Under the pieces are notes generated by a model. The model was given only the letters and a program-made list of their open reading frames with translations, was not told the DNA's origin and did not search any database. A DNA stretch of 13,818 bases. It comes from Thermosaccharophagus gerlachensis. GTDB lineage: Bacteria > Armatimonadota > Fervidibacteria > Fervidibacterales > Thermosaccharophagaceae. The stretch's first letter is position 1. Each line of letters opens with the position of its first letter. The stretch spans positions 1-13,818 of the forward strand of contig JBGOEV010000054.1 of the NCBI GenBank assembly GCA_041538025.1, read 5' to 3'. The position numbers and the translations under genes are program-made. Shown piece by piece: positions 7,501 through 13,488 of this stretch.

Positions 7501-9410
7501 CTTCCGGCTATCAACGCTGCTATTTGGTAGCGCTGCCATATCACAAGCGCATCAAAGATGAAAGCAAAGAGTATGCCAAGCGCAATTGACTTTTTCGTCC
7601 CTTTAGCTACTCCTGCAAGTATTGATGCACATGTTACTACAAGCATGATGAGGACGAGCGGACCATAAGGTATTTGTGTTCGCTTACCCAACGGCAAGCG
7701 TTCAACCTTGTCAAAGAGCACAGTTCTAACTCCCATCATCGTCTTCTTTGGAACTGCTGTATGCCTCATGCACGCAATAGCGCCTTTAACTGGTTGGTCA
7801 GGGACACTCGTTGTGCTTTTCTCTGGATCAAACCAAATGAGTTGCCCTTTGACGATTGAGAAGTTGTTCTCAAGCTGCAATTTGAGCAGGCTTGTTGGTG
7901 CATTGATCAACTCATAAAGCATGCACGCAAGCATCCTCGCTTGCCTGACCACATTTTCAAAGTTCACATAGGTAGGCAGGTCGTGTGGTGTATCAACGAG
8001 TGGACGCGCATCATCTACGGTGGCAAAGCCTATCCCAGTTTTACCAGCAACGGTTGCCACTTCGCTCTCAAGTGCGAGCATGCCGGGTAGATACGTTCGC
8101 CAATTCTTACCCTTGATTGGGTTTATGCCGTCAACGAAGTAACGCTCTGCATCAAACCAAAATGTAAAACCAATCCTCTCAGCTACTTCACGGCAGAACT
8201 TCCCTATGTCTGAGAACTGCCATTGGATGTTCTCCGTGTAGTCAAAGAAGTGCGCCTTGTAGAAGACCCCAAAGGTGGGTGAGCGCGACGAGATGTCTAT
8301 TGCGATGAAGGCGAGCAGTTGCGGTATCTGTGCGTTCGGTTCTATCGCAGTCACTTGTTGCCACTCTTTTTCTTTGTCCAGCCAGTAGCGTATGAAATTG
8401 GCTACGCCTCTCAAACCGAGGCAGTGCCCGGATGTGGCAAGGAAAACGACCGTCCTATCAAGTGGCATGCGTTTTAAGAGCCGTGCAAGTTCAAGGAGTA
8501 TGGCAATTGAGTTAGCTTGCTCAGCACCGGGGGCAAGCGATGGCACGACAGACATTGAGTCATAGTAGGCGTTCAAAACTATGAACTGGTTTTTGCGTCC
8601 CGGGTCTGTGCCCCAAATAACACCAACAATGTTTTTTGCCTCAATCTCTTCCCACTCCATGCTACAGCGCAGACGAGCCACCAATGGCTTTTCTCCGTTC
8701 CTATGAAGAAGCGATAGAAGCTCAAGAGCGTTCTCACGGCTTATCCAAAAGCGCGGTATGTCAATCGGAGTAGTTAGGAACTTCAACTCAGCTTCCCAGC
8801 GTGCCATATCCTTTGGCTCTGGCTCAATGAATATGACTGCACTCGCCCCAAGAAACGGTGCATTGAACCATTCGGAGCCAGTCACAAAGTCAAGCAACAC
8901 AATGGAGCCTTTCACATCTTTCTTCCTGAACTCGGAAAGCTTACCCGAGTGAGCGTATATGAGGCGTCCTTCAATTCCTTCAGGTGGTAGCTGTGGGGTG
9001 CGAACCAAATTTGGATACATCGGATAAAGCTTATATGACTTGCCCACCCCCGGCAACTCCATTGATGCGCCCTTATCAATTGGTGTCGTCACCTTAAACT
9101 TTAGTTCCCTAACCTTCTCTACACCCACTTTGCCATCCTTCACTGTTAAGAGTTCGAGTTCGTCCAACCCAATCTCTTCAAACTTCCGCTTCACCCACTC
9201 AGCAGCTTTCCTTTCACCTGGGTAGCCACAAACTCGCGAGCCAAGAGAACTTAGATGCTCAACTGCTTCCCTTATGCGAGTTGCGTCAATCCCTTCATAT
9301 AGCTCTTTGTAAGCACTCGTGGATTGTGCAGAAGCCCCAATGAAACACATGCCCCAAATGAGCAAGGTGATCGGTATCAACGCTTTTACATAACTGCTTC
9401 GCTCCATCAT
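4572..9410 (-). CDS. Degenerate M28 peptidase-like domain fused to FtsX/MacB-type permease
   Basis: This 1612-residue membrane protein has a signal or anchor helix at about 9-28. An M28 aminopeptidase-like domain with a PA-like insert (about 145-240) fills 40-505. Compared with M28 enzymes, HYD is YYD (Tyr282), the bridging Asp is Gln298, EE is His329-Cys330 and the last His is Asp473. Only Asp372 remains, so peptidase activity is unlikely. Helices follow at about 583-601 and 605-626, a soluble region at 640-900, then helices at 908-925, 937-953 and 966-988. An FtsX/MacB-type permease follows: helix 1033-1055, extracytoplasmic domain 1056-1320, then helices near 1328, 1372 and 1410, with the typical YERIREIGIYTALGL at 1349-1363. 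Residues 1451-1612 form a soluble tail of unknown role. GAGGTGA (9415-9421) precedes two adjacent ATGs, at 9410 and 9407. No ABC ATPase is encoded in the window. The function is unknown; a membrane sensor or substrate-binding/transport role is inference. Confidence 0.85.
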   Translation of the reverse strand: MMERSSYVKALIPITLLIWGMCFIGASAQSTSAYKELYEGIDATRIREAVEHLSSLGSRVCGYPGERKAAEWVKRKFEEIGLDELELLTVKDGKVGVEKVRELKFKVTTPIDKGASMELPGVGKSYKLYPMYPNLVRTPQLPPEGIEGRLIYAHSGKLSEFRKKDVKGSIVLLDFVTGSEWFNAPFLGASAVIFIEPEPKDMARWEAELKFLTTPIDIPRFWISRENALELLSLLHRNGEKPLVARLRCSMEWEEIEAKNIVGVIWGTDPGRKNQFIVLNAYYDSMSVVPSLAPGAEQANSIAILLELARLLKRMPLDRTVVFLATSGHCLGLRGVANFIRYWLDKEKEWQQVTAIEPNAQIPQLLAFIAIDISSRSPTFGVFYKAHFFDYTENIQWQFSDIGKFCREVAERIGFTFWFDAERYFVDGINPIKGKNWRTYLPGMLALESEVATVAGKTGIGFATVDDARPLVDTPHDLPTYVNFENVVRQARMLACMLYELINAPTSLLKLQLENNFSIVKGQLIWFDPEKSTTSVPDQPVKGAIACMRHTAVPKKTMMGVRTVLFDKVERLPLGKRTQIPYGPLVLIMLVVTCASILAGVAKGTKKSIALGILFAFIFDALVIWQRYQIAALIAGRQSVQEELKDAVFEFVGFPQSKFRWGNVRVEGYRLDPVTGEINYAPDMGFNGAQASPIEFAIDVADKQTSVVLFPCKPMAIFDMIDQRRFWLLREIYIYDAVTGAEPFNYGYSLPVPQPLTSHYEPCAVVYATPGTRIKVTMGATVLGLLFVLLNSDKSLIEHPHKVMHATEDQYLGAGFLVDENPSIPVTPYIVAQDMWIIDHQRMLKLRQYGIDNERMRLMHEQARAFLIEAKKELEKRNYDTFVTFARAAWSYESKAYPDVRKTAMDVIKGIIFYLMLLLPFAYFCERLFFYMTDLKWQIAVTVLIFAVISFIMRYFHPAFAIINTTPMVIILGFIILALSIVVSVIVMRKFEDQMRQIKFETTGMHTADVGRFTAVASAFSLGVGNMRRRKVRTILTATTLILLTFTVISFTSVVPTTRINMIPIKRAEPTYRGVLIRSRNWDPLGEPTTRIIRDQYGRRYTVAPRAWYFSAMVGEQSFIRVWCGNRYYDVTAIVGMSPAEEKVTNIKRAVIGQWLSSENKPQCLIPLRMARWFGIREKDILEGKDVYIQVLGMKVPVIGIINSEEMKKVVDLDGEMLTPVDYLMMQERRRVQEQPTGQEAMELEEYIHLSPDQVIIMPYGMLMSAGGNLRSVAIKFDWNSRKEAMRELRQLMDRVELNLFASIPERGKLTTYLCSAIGATGLRGVESIWIPMLIAALVVLTTMLGSVYERIREIGIYTALGLAPSHIGALFLAESSVYAVLGAIIGYLLGQIIAKLHVAYNLFAGLSLNYSSLAAMFATAFVMAVVIASTAYPAWQASRVSVPGIERRWKLPEPEGDYLRITLPFTVANAQALGVIAFLKEYLEAHADYSLGQFSTDKVTLSSYNTEYGEGYRLEGMVWLAPYDLGVSEYFILETQPTRDIFANTIQITIKRESGDEASWMRVTRNFLNLIRKQFLIWRVFRAEVKERYREMGLIALAEAQGITEKMHSDS

Positions 9411-9490
9411 GAAATCACCTCACACCGAAGAACGAGCATAAACTTCTTACAGCTTCATCAGATACGCAGGTGGAAATACACGCCATTACC

Positions 9491-9522
9491 ATTATAGCTC
9501 GTTAACGGTGCTTGATGGTCAA
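9491..9522 (-). promoter_or_regulatory. Candidate promoter for the permease-oxidoreductase-hydrolase operon
   Basis: On the minus strand a perfect -10 TATAAT (9491-9496) is preceded by TTGACC (9517-9522), which matches the -35 consensus in 5 of 6 positions. The 20-base spacer is longer than the usual 16-18, which weakens the call. Transcription would start about 75 bases before the ATG at 9410. Confidence 0.4.
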
Positions 9523-9625
9523 TATGCATGCGATGTTAAACTGAACAACAATGAGCATGAGCCAGTGCTTACAAGAGCTTAGCAGCGGGGTAAACTGTTA
9601 AAAGCTTTTGAGAGCTTGATAATCT

Positions 9626-9632
9626 GGAGTGA
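9626..9632 (+). promoter_or_regulatory. Ribosome binding site deciding the start of the C11 peptidase
   Basis: GGAGTGA lies 7 bases before ATG 9640. The upstream in-frame TTG at 9616 has no such site, and starting there would only lengthen the basic N-terminus of the signal. Confidence 0.6.
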
Positions 9633-9639
9633 TGAAAGA

Positions 9640-10941
9640 ATGAAACTACAGCTTCGTAGGTATGAGAAGACAACACCTCAGCGCATATGTTTTCTTAGGG
9701 CTGTTGTTGCTCAAGCTGTGCTTTTGATCTCAATTGCTCAGTTTGGATGTGACTCAACAAAGCATCTACCACCGAATATTTCGACTCGCCAGTGGACTGT
9801 GATGGTTTACATGAGCGCGGATGACAGCTCGTCTGGTTCACTTGAGCCACATGCAATCAACGACTTGAACGAAATGGAACTTGTTGGCTCAGATGAGAAT
9901 ATCGCTATAGTAGTGCAGGTTGACAGAGTCCCATCTCATGATGCCTCGAATGACAATTGGACGACCACAAGGCGTTACCTCATCACATATGACCCGACAT
10001 ACAACCCACATAACACAAAGAGCGATAGGACAATCAGGTCAACATTGCTCGGTGATTTAGGTGAAGTGAACATGGGTTCGCCTGAAACGCTAATCAATTT
10101 CGTAAAGTGGGCTAAGGCAACCTATCCAGCAAAGCATTATGTGCTCGTCCTATGGAATCATGGTAGAGGTGTTGATGATGCCTCACCATATAGACTGCGC
10201 ACACAATTATTGCGCCCACGAGGTGTCATCTACGATGACACAAATGAAGATTTCCTCACAATACCAGAGCTTGGCTATGCTTTAAACAAAGTTAAGCCAA
10301 TTGACATTGTGGCATTTGACGCATGCTTAATGGCTATGATTGAGATTGCGTATGAGATACGCAATTCAGCATCGCTTATGTGCGCATCACAACTAAGCCC
10401 ACCAGACGAAGGCTATAGATATGACTTGTGGCTTCGTGAGCTTAAATCAAAACCTAACATGAGTCCACAAGAGCTTGCTACCTCTATTGTCAAAAAGTAT
10501 GTTGAAAGTGTTGGGTCATACGTTGAAGTCGCAGAATCAGCTATCAAGCTCTCAGAAGTTGAAACGCTTGTAGAAACGGTAAACGAATTTGCGAAAGCAC
10601 TTATAGGCGTTGCAAGTAAGTTTAAAAATGAGCTTGCAAATGCACGCGACAAAACTTCATATGCTCAGGATTATCCCGAATTCAAGGATTTGTATCACTA
10701 CGCTGAAAATGTTAGAGCGCTTGTTAATGAGGACTCAATAAAGGCGCTCGCCTCGGATGTCATGGAACGGCTCAAAGAAAGCGTGCTTGAAAACAGGACG
10801 ACGGGTAGCTTGAACAACTTTAATGGCTTGAGCATTTACTTACCTACACCACCGCCACGCATCACAAACATAGGGTATGCCAACACAGCCTTTGCTATTG
10901 ATACACAATGGGATGAATGGCTCGCTAAACAAATGCAGTAG
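9640..10941 (+). CDS. Clostripain-family (peptidase C11) cysteine protease, exported
   Basis: This is a 433-residue caspase-fold cysteine peptidase of the clostripain (C11) family, expected to cut proteins after basic residues outside the cytoplasm. WTVMVYMSADD (52-62) opens the catalytic domain, NHG supplies His174, and FDACLMAMIE supplies Cys229. The C-terminal FNGLSIYLP and the tryptophan-containing end are also typical. The N-terminus has a basic stretch, then a hydrophobic run (VVAQAVLLISIAQFGC). This is an export signal, but the lipobox is poor (Gln at -3). The ATG at 9640 is chosen over the TTG at 9616 because GGAGTGA (9626-9632) sits 7 bases upstream and the TTG has none. It is divergent from the pseudo-peptidase permease. 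Self-processing, known for clostripain, cannot be judged here. The family call is firm. Confidence 0.9.
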   Translation: MKLQLRRYEKTTPQRICFLRAVVAQAVLLISIAQFGCDSTKHLPPNISTRQWTVMVYMSADDSSSGSLEPHAINDLNEMELVGSDENIAIVVQVDRVPSHDASNDNWTTTRRYLITYDPTYNPHNTKSDRTIRSTLLGDLGEVNMGSPETLINFVKWAKATYPAKHYVLVLWNHGRGVDDASPYRLRTQLLRPRGVIYDDTNEDFLTIPELGYALNKVKPIDIVAFDACLMAMIEIAYEIRNSASLMCASQLSPPDEGYRYDLWLRELKSKPNMSPQELATSIVKKYVESVGSYVEVAESAIKLSEVETLVETVNEFAKALIGVASKFKNELANARDKTSYAQDYPEFKDLYHYAENVRALVNEDSIKALASDVMERLKESVLENRTTGSLNNFNGLSIYLPTPPPRITNIGYANTAFAIDTQWDEWLAKQMQ

Positions 10942-11041
10942 GCGCATCTTGAGTTGCTCCCCTACCCGTTTTAATTGCTTTGCCCCCTGCCTACCAGAAA
11001 GATACTTGGTGGCATACTGGAACAACGAACAAGCTTTTTAA

Positions 11042-11084
11042 CACCTACCAAACCTGCTTTGATGCAATGGCAGCTAAGTAGGTG
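11042..11084 (+). promoter_or_regulatory. Possible leader hairpin covering the ribosome binding site
   Basis: CACCTAC (11042-11048) pairs perfectly with GTAGGTG (11078-11084). An inner CTGC (11054-11057) can pair with GCAG (11070-11073). The right arm overlaps the AGGTGG ribosome binding site of the alpha/beta hydrolase, so folding could lower translation. This is inference from the sequence; no regulator is known. Confidence 0.35.
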
Positions 11085-11085
11085 G
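11080..11085 (+). promoter_or_regulatory. Ribosome binding site deciding the start of the alpha/beta hydrolase
   Basis: AGGTGG sits 5 bases before ATG 11091. The in-frame GTG at 11082 is part of this site and is not a start codon. Confidence 0.65.
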
Positions 11086-11090
11086 ATAAG

Positions 11091-12326
11091 ATGACGGTTG
11101 TGTTGCATCTTCTTATGCTTGCGCTGGCATGTAGCTTCAACTCATTCAATCTACAGCAACAAAGTAGCCCCTCATTCTTTGAAAGTCCGCCCATTGATGA
11201 ATCACATGTTGAAGTCACCACAAAAGCAAGTGGCAAAGTTAGTCTTATTGAGGTGCGTTTCCCAACCGCTCTCAAATCTGGAATACCTGAAAACGATGTT
11301 GTGCACTCAACAGTTTATGTGCCATGCGAGGCAAAGTTTAGCAAAGTGCCATTCGTTGTGATTCTGCATGCCTTCGCCTCAAGGGATGCAGGTATTGAGC
11401 GTTACCTTGCGAAAGCTTTTGCACATCGTGGCATCGCAGCAGCAGTGATGGAACTGCCATATCACATCCATCGTTCACCAAAGGGGATGGAGAGTGGCGA
11501 ATACTTTTTTCGCACATCACTTGACGGAGTTCTATCTGCCATAAGGCAAGCCGTCATGGATGCAAAGCGCCTCATTGATTGTGTCTCCTTAAAACCGTTC
11601 ATTGACCGAAGCAAGGTTGGTGTTGTAGGTGTGAGCTTTGGCGGTATAATCGCTACATTGCTCTGTTGCGTTGATAAGCGCGTTAACCTTTGTGTGGATG
11701 TTTTAGGCGGTGATTTAGCTATTACTCTTTGGAAGAGTTGGCTCACAAGACCATTCCGTCGCTCACTTGAGAGAAGTGGGATAACATTTGAATCCTTCCG
11801 TTCACTCGTGCGATCAGTCAACCCTACAACTTATGCAATGGAAGCCCAAGGAAAAAACATCCTCATGGTGATGAGTGAGTATGACCTTTTCGTTCCAAAA
11901 GAAGCATGCATTGAATTATGGCGTGCCCTTGGATGTCCACCAATGATTCGGCTGTATACAGGTCACTTATGCTCACAGCTCAGCGCTGAGGCGCTTAAGG
12001 ATGCCATAACAAAATTTGTTGAAGCGACGTTCTTCTTAGGCTTGAGCGCAACCGAAGCAGCATCAATGCTAAAGCATGTGCCAAGCATAGCTGTGAAAAT
12101 GGAAACACTCATAGTCGCTGGTGGCAAAGTAGGAGTCGGAGTTGCGCTTGAGTTAACCGATTTGGACAGGGCAAGACGAACATCCCTTGATTTGCATCTG
12201 ACTACTGGCGGTGTGTATCTCGGCATCCAATGGGAAGCTTCACATCACTTCGCCATCGGGGCATGCATACGCATGGATGAAAGACGCGTGCTCAAACCGC
12301 ACATATCAGCCTTCCTTATATTTTGA
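11091..12326 (+). CDS. Exported alpha/beta hydrolase (dienelactone/acetyl-esterase-like) with beta-rich tail
   Basis: This 411-residue serine hydrolase has the alpha/beta fold. GVSFGG holds the nucleophile Ser182, SEYDLFVP holds Asp265 and YTGHLCS holds His292, a complete triad in the usual order. An oxyanion-side HAFASRD motif begins at residue 93. The N-terminal MTVVLHLLMLALAC is a short export signal and possibly a lipoprotein signal, though the lipobox is imperfect. After about residue 330, some 75 residues have alternating hydrophobic/polar pattern, ending in HISAFLIF; this is not part of the normal hydrolase fold. The ATG at 11091 is preferred over the GTG at 11082, because that GTG lies within the AGGTGG ribosome binding site (11080-11085). 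It converges with the Flp-like gene, 6 bases away. An ester, carbohydrate or peptide substrate cannot be determined. Confidence 0.85.
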   Translation: MTVVLHLLMLALACSFNSFNLQQQSSPSFFESPPIDESHVEVTTKASGKVSLIEVRFPTALKSGIPENDVVHSTVYVPCEAKFSKVPFVVILHAFASRDAGIERYLAKAFAHRGIAAAVMELPYHIHRSPKGMESGEYFFRTSLDGVLSAIRQAVMDAKRLIDCVSLKPFIDRSKVGVVGVSFGGIIATLLCCVDKRVNLCVDVLGGDLAITLWKSWLTRPFRRSLERSGITFESFRSLVRSVNPTTYAMEAQGKNILMVMSEYDLFVPKEACIELWRALGCPPMIRLYTGHLCSQLSAEALKDAITKFVEATFFLGLSATEAASMLKHVPSIAVKMETLIVAGGKVGVGVALELTDLDRARRTSLDLHLTTGGVYLGIQWEASHHFAIGACIRMDERRVLKPHISAFLIF

Positions 12327-12328
12327 GT

Positions 12329-12340
12329 GCTTTTAAAAGC
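12329..12340. terminator. Palindrome between convergent genes, possible weak bidirectional terminator
   Basis: GCTTTTAAAAGC is a perfect 12-base palindrome overlapping the end of the Flp-like gene, just past the stop of the alpha/beta hydrolase. It is AT-rich and has no loop, so it would be a poor classical terminator. Confidence 0.2.
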
Positions 12341-12629
12341 GTTTAGCGGGTGGTTCCTTTGGCGGTATTTGAGGTGGCGAGGGTGGGATTATGCCTTTCC
12401 TGCCCTTCTTTTTCTTTATTGGTTTCATTGGTTGCTTTATTGGTTGCACTGAAGCTGTTGTCTCAGATCCGAACACAGCGCCTAACTTATCGTAAATGCT
12501 CCCAAACAAACCTTGAATGGTTCTTCCCACAAAAAGCACAACGGTGATGACGGCTACTGCAATGAGAGAAACCATCAGTGCATACGCAAGCTTCGTCTGA
12601 GCTTTTTCAAATCGTCTCAGAAAAACCAT
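12333..12629 (-). CDS. Small Flp/Fap pilin-like membrane protein with Lys/Pro-rich tail
   Basis: This 98-residue protein aligns by eye with Flp (type IVb) pilins, which TadE/TadF-associated machines assemble into adhesive fibres. Residues AQTKLAYALMVSLIAV (10-25) correspond to the usual GQTxxEYALIVALIAV, followed by a hydrophobic helix to about 35 and an Flp-like GLFGSIYDKLG at 40-50. However, the cleavage Gly is Ala10 and the conserved Glu is Ala15, so normal prepilin processing is doubtful. Residues 58-98 are a Lys/Pro-rich tail (KKKKGRKG, PPSPPQIPPKEPP) absent from classical Flp. The ATG at 12629 is chosen for its GGAGGTGG site (12636-12643) with a 6-base spacer; a frame extending up to 12704 has no such site. 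No tad genes are in the window. It could instead be a simple membrane anchor protein. Confidence 0.7.
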   Translation of the reverse strand: MVFLRRFEKAQTKLAYALMVSLIAVAVITVVLFVGRTIQGLFGSIYDKLGAVFGSETTASVQPIKQPMKPIKKKKGRKGIIPPSPPQIPPKEPPAKRF

Positions 12630-12635
12630 AATCGA

Positions 12636-12643
12636 CCACCTCC
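12636..12643 (-). promoter_or_regulatory. Ribosome binding site deciding the start of the Flp-like gene
   Basis: GGAGGTGG on the minus strand lies 6 bases before ATG 12629 and rules against the longer frame that would begin near 12704. Confidence 0.7.
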
Positions 12644-12720
12644 CAATCCCAATGATGCTACAACGATGATGCCGATGCAACAAAGCAAAGGCACTCGTTA
12701 GCAAAAAACGATACCATTAC

Positions 12721-12750
12721 TCAATACATTGTGCAGTTAGGGTAGGTCAA
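12721..12750 (-). promoter_or_regulatory. Weak candidate promoter for the Flp-like gene
   Basis: On the minus strand TTGACC (12745-12750) is followed after 18 bases by TATTGA (12721-12726). The -35 is good and the -10 is poor, so the call is tentative. Confidence 0.25.
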
Positions 12751-12770
12751 AGGACCAGCCATGATGAAGG

Positions 12771-12800
12771 TTAGCAGTTAGCTGGTCTGCGTGTTATGAT
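12771..12800 (+). promoter_or_regulatory. Candidate promoter for the pseudopilin
   Basis: TTAGCA (12771-12776), an 18-base spacer and TATGAT (12795-12800) form a plausible sigma-70-type promoter about 37 bases before the start codon. It overlaps two inverted repeats: GACCAGC/GCTGGTC (12753-12759 and 12781-12787) and TATGATG/CATCATA (12795-12801 and 12816-12822). These could be operator or leader structures. Confidence 0.4.
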
Positions 12801-12824
12801 GGGAGTGAAGAAGCTCATCATAGT

Positions 12825-12831
12825 GAGGTGA
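12825..12831 (+). promoter_or_regulatory. Ribosome binding site deciding the start of the pseudopilin
   Basis: GAGGTGA lies 5 bases before ATG 12837. The in-frame GTG at 12828 is within this site and would add a false MIK to the protein. Confidence 0.75.
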
Positions 12832-12836
12832 TAAAG

Positions 12837-13481
12837 ATGAAGGGTTCAAAGGCATTCACACTTATTGAGCTTTTAGTTGTCATAGCGATAATAGCCATCC
12901 TTGCCGCTATCCTCTTCCCTGTCTTTTCAAGGGTCCGTGAGAAAGGGCGTCAGACATCGTGCATCTCAAATATGAAGCAGATTGCACTCGCGATAATCGC
13001 CTACTCTGAGGACTATGATGGCTTCTTACCAAGCTTCTGGGACAATGTTGCAGGTGAGGGACAATATGGAGGATGGATGTTCTACAACAAGTTCAACCAA
13101 TGTTACCGAGGCAATTTTGAGCCGCAGAAAGGGAGCATATTTCCGTATGTGAAGAATGAGCAAATCTTCATATGCCCCTCCGATGCTTGTAGACATGGTT
13201 GCAGTTATGCTATTAACGGGGCATTGACGCCAGACCCTATTGGTGGAAGCCGTTTCCATAGAGGATTGCTTGTAAGCTACATCACAAAGCCAGCAACTAC
13301 ATTCCTGCTTATTGAAGAGCAATGTGCCATCGGAAGCACAGATGACGCACACTTTCGCCCCGGAGGTAACATAGCGGAGAGACGTCACTTGGACTTGTCC
13401 AACTTTGCATTTTGCGATGGACATGTGAAACCTTTGCGAAGGGAAACGCTCGCCAGCGGCATATATAGCTACTACCCATAA
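12837..13481 (+). CDS. Type II secretion/type IV pilus-like pseudopilin with H-X9-DG domain
   Basis: This 214-residue protein starts with a short basic leader and a type IV pilin-like signal. KAFTLIELLVVIAIIAILAA spans residues 5-24, with Ala6 at the -1 position where Gly is usual and Glu11 as mature Glu5. A prepilin peptidase would remove the leader. After the membrane helix comes the conserved FPVFSRVREKGRQTSCISNM (28-46, then KQIALA), the start of the globular domain typical of these pseudopilins. The C-terminal motif is a perfect H-X9-DG, His184 to Asp194-Gly195. Several cysteines (42, 89, 113, 118, 122, 163, 193) could form disulfides. Proteins of this class occur in many copies in Planctomycetes, Lentisphaerae and Armatimonadota; their exact role in surface or secretion structures is not established. 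It converges with the downstream gene, with 7 bases between the two stops. Confidence 0.92.
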   Translation: MKGSKAFTLIELLVVIAIIAILAAILFPVFSRVREKGRQTSCISNMKQIALAIIAYSEDYDGFLPSFWDNVAGEGQYGGWMFYNKFNQCYRGNFEPQKGSIFPYVKNEQIFICPSDACRHGCSYAINGALTPDPIGGSRFHRGLLVSYITKPATTFLLIEEQCAIGSTDDAHFRPGGNIAERRHLDLSNFAFCDGHVKPLRRETLASGIYSYYP

Positions 13482-13488
13482 AGCAATT

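Larger units (their letters stand above)
9411..9639. other. Divergent intergenic region between permease and C11 peptidase genes
   Basis: This region of about 230 bases should contain promoters for both directions. The minus-strand candidate is listed separately. For the plus strand I see only a weak TTACAA (9569-9574) and TAAACT (9591-9596) with 16 bases between. No repeat, RNA gene or clear operator was recognised. Confidence 0.6.

Noticed and set aside
12630..12704. N-terminal extension of the Flp-like protein
   Set aside because: The extension has no ribosome binding site and is His-rich and atypical, whereas the ATG at 12629 has an excellent site.
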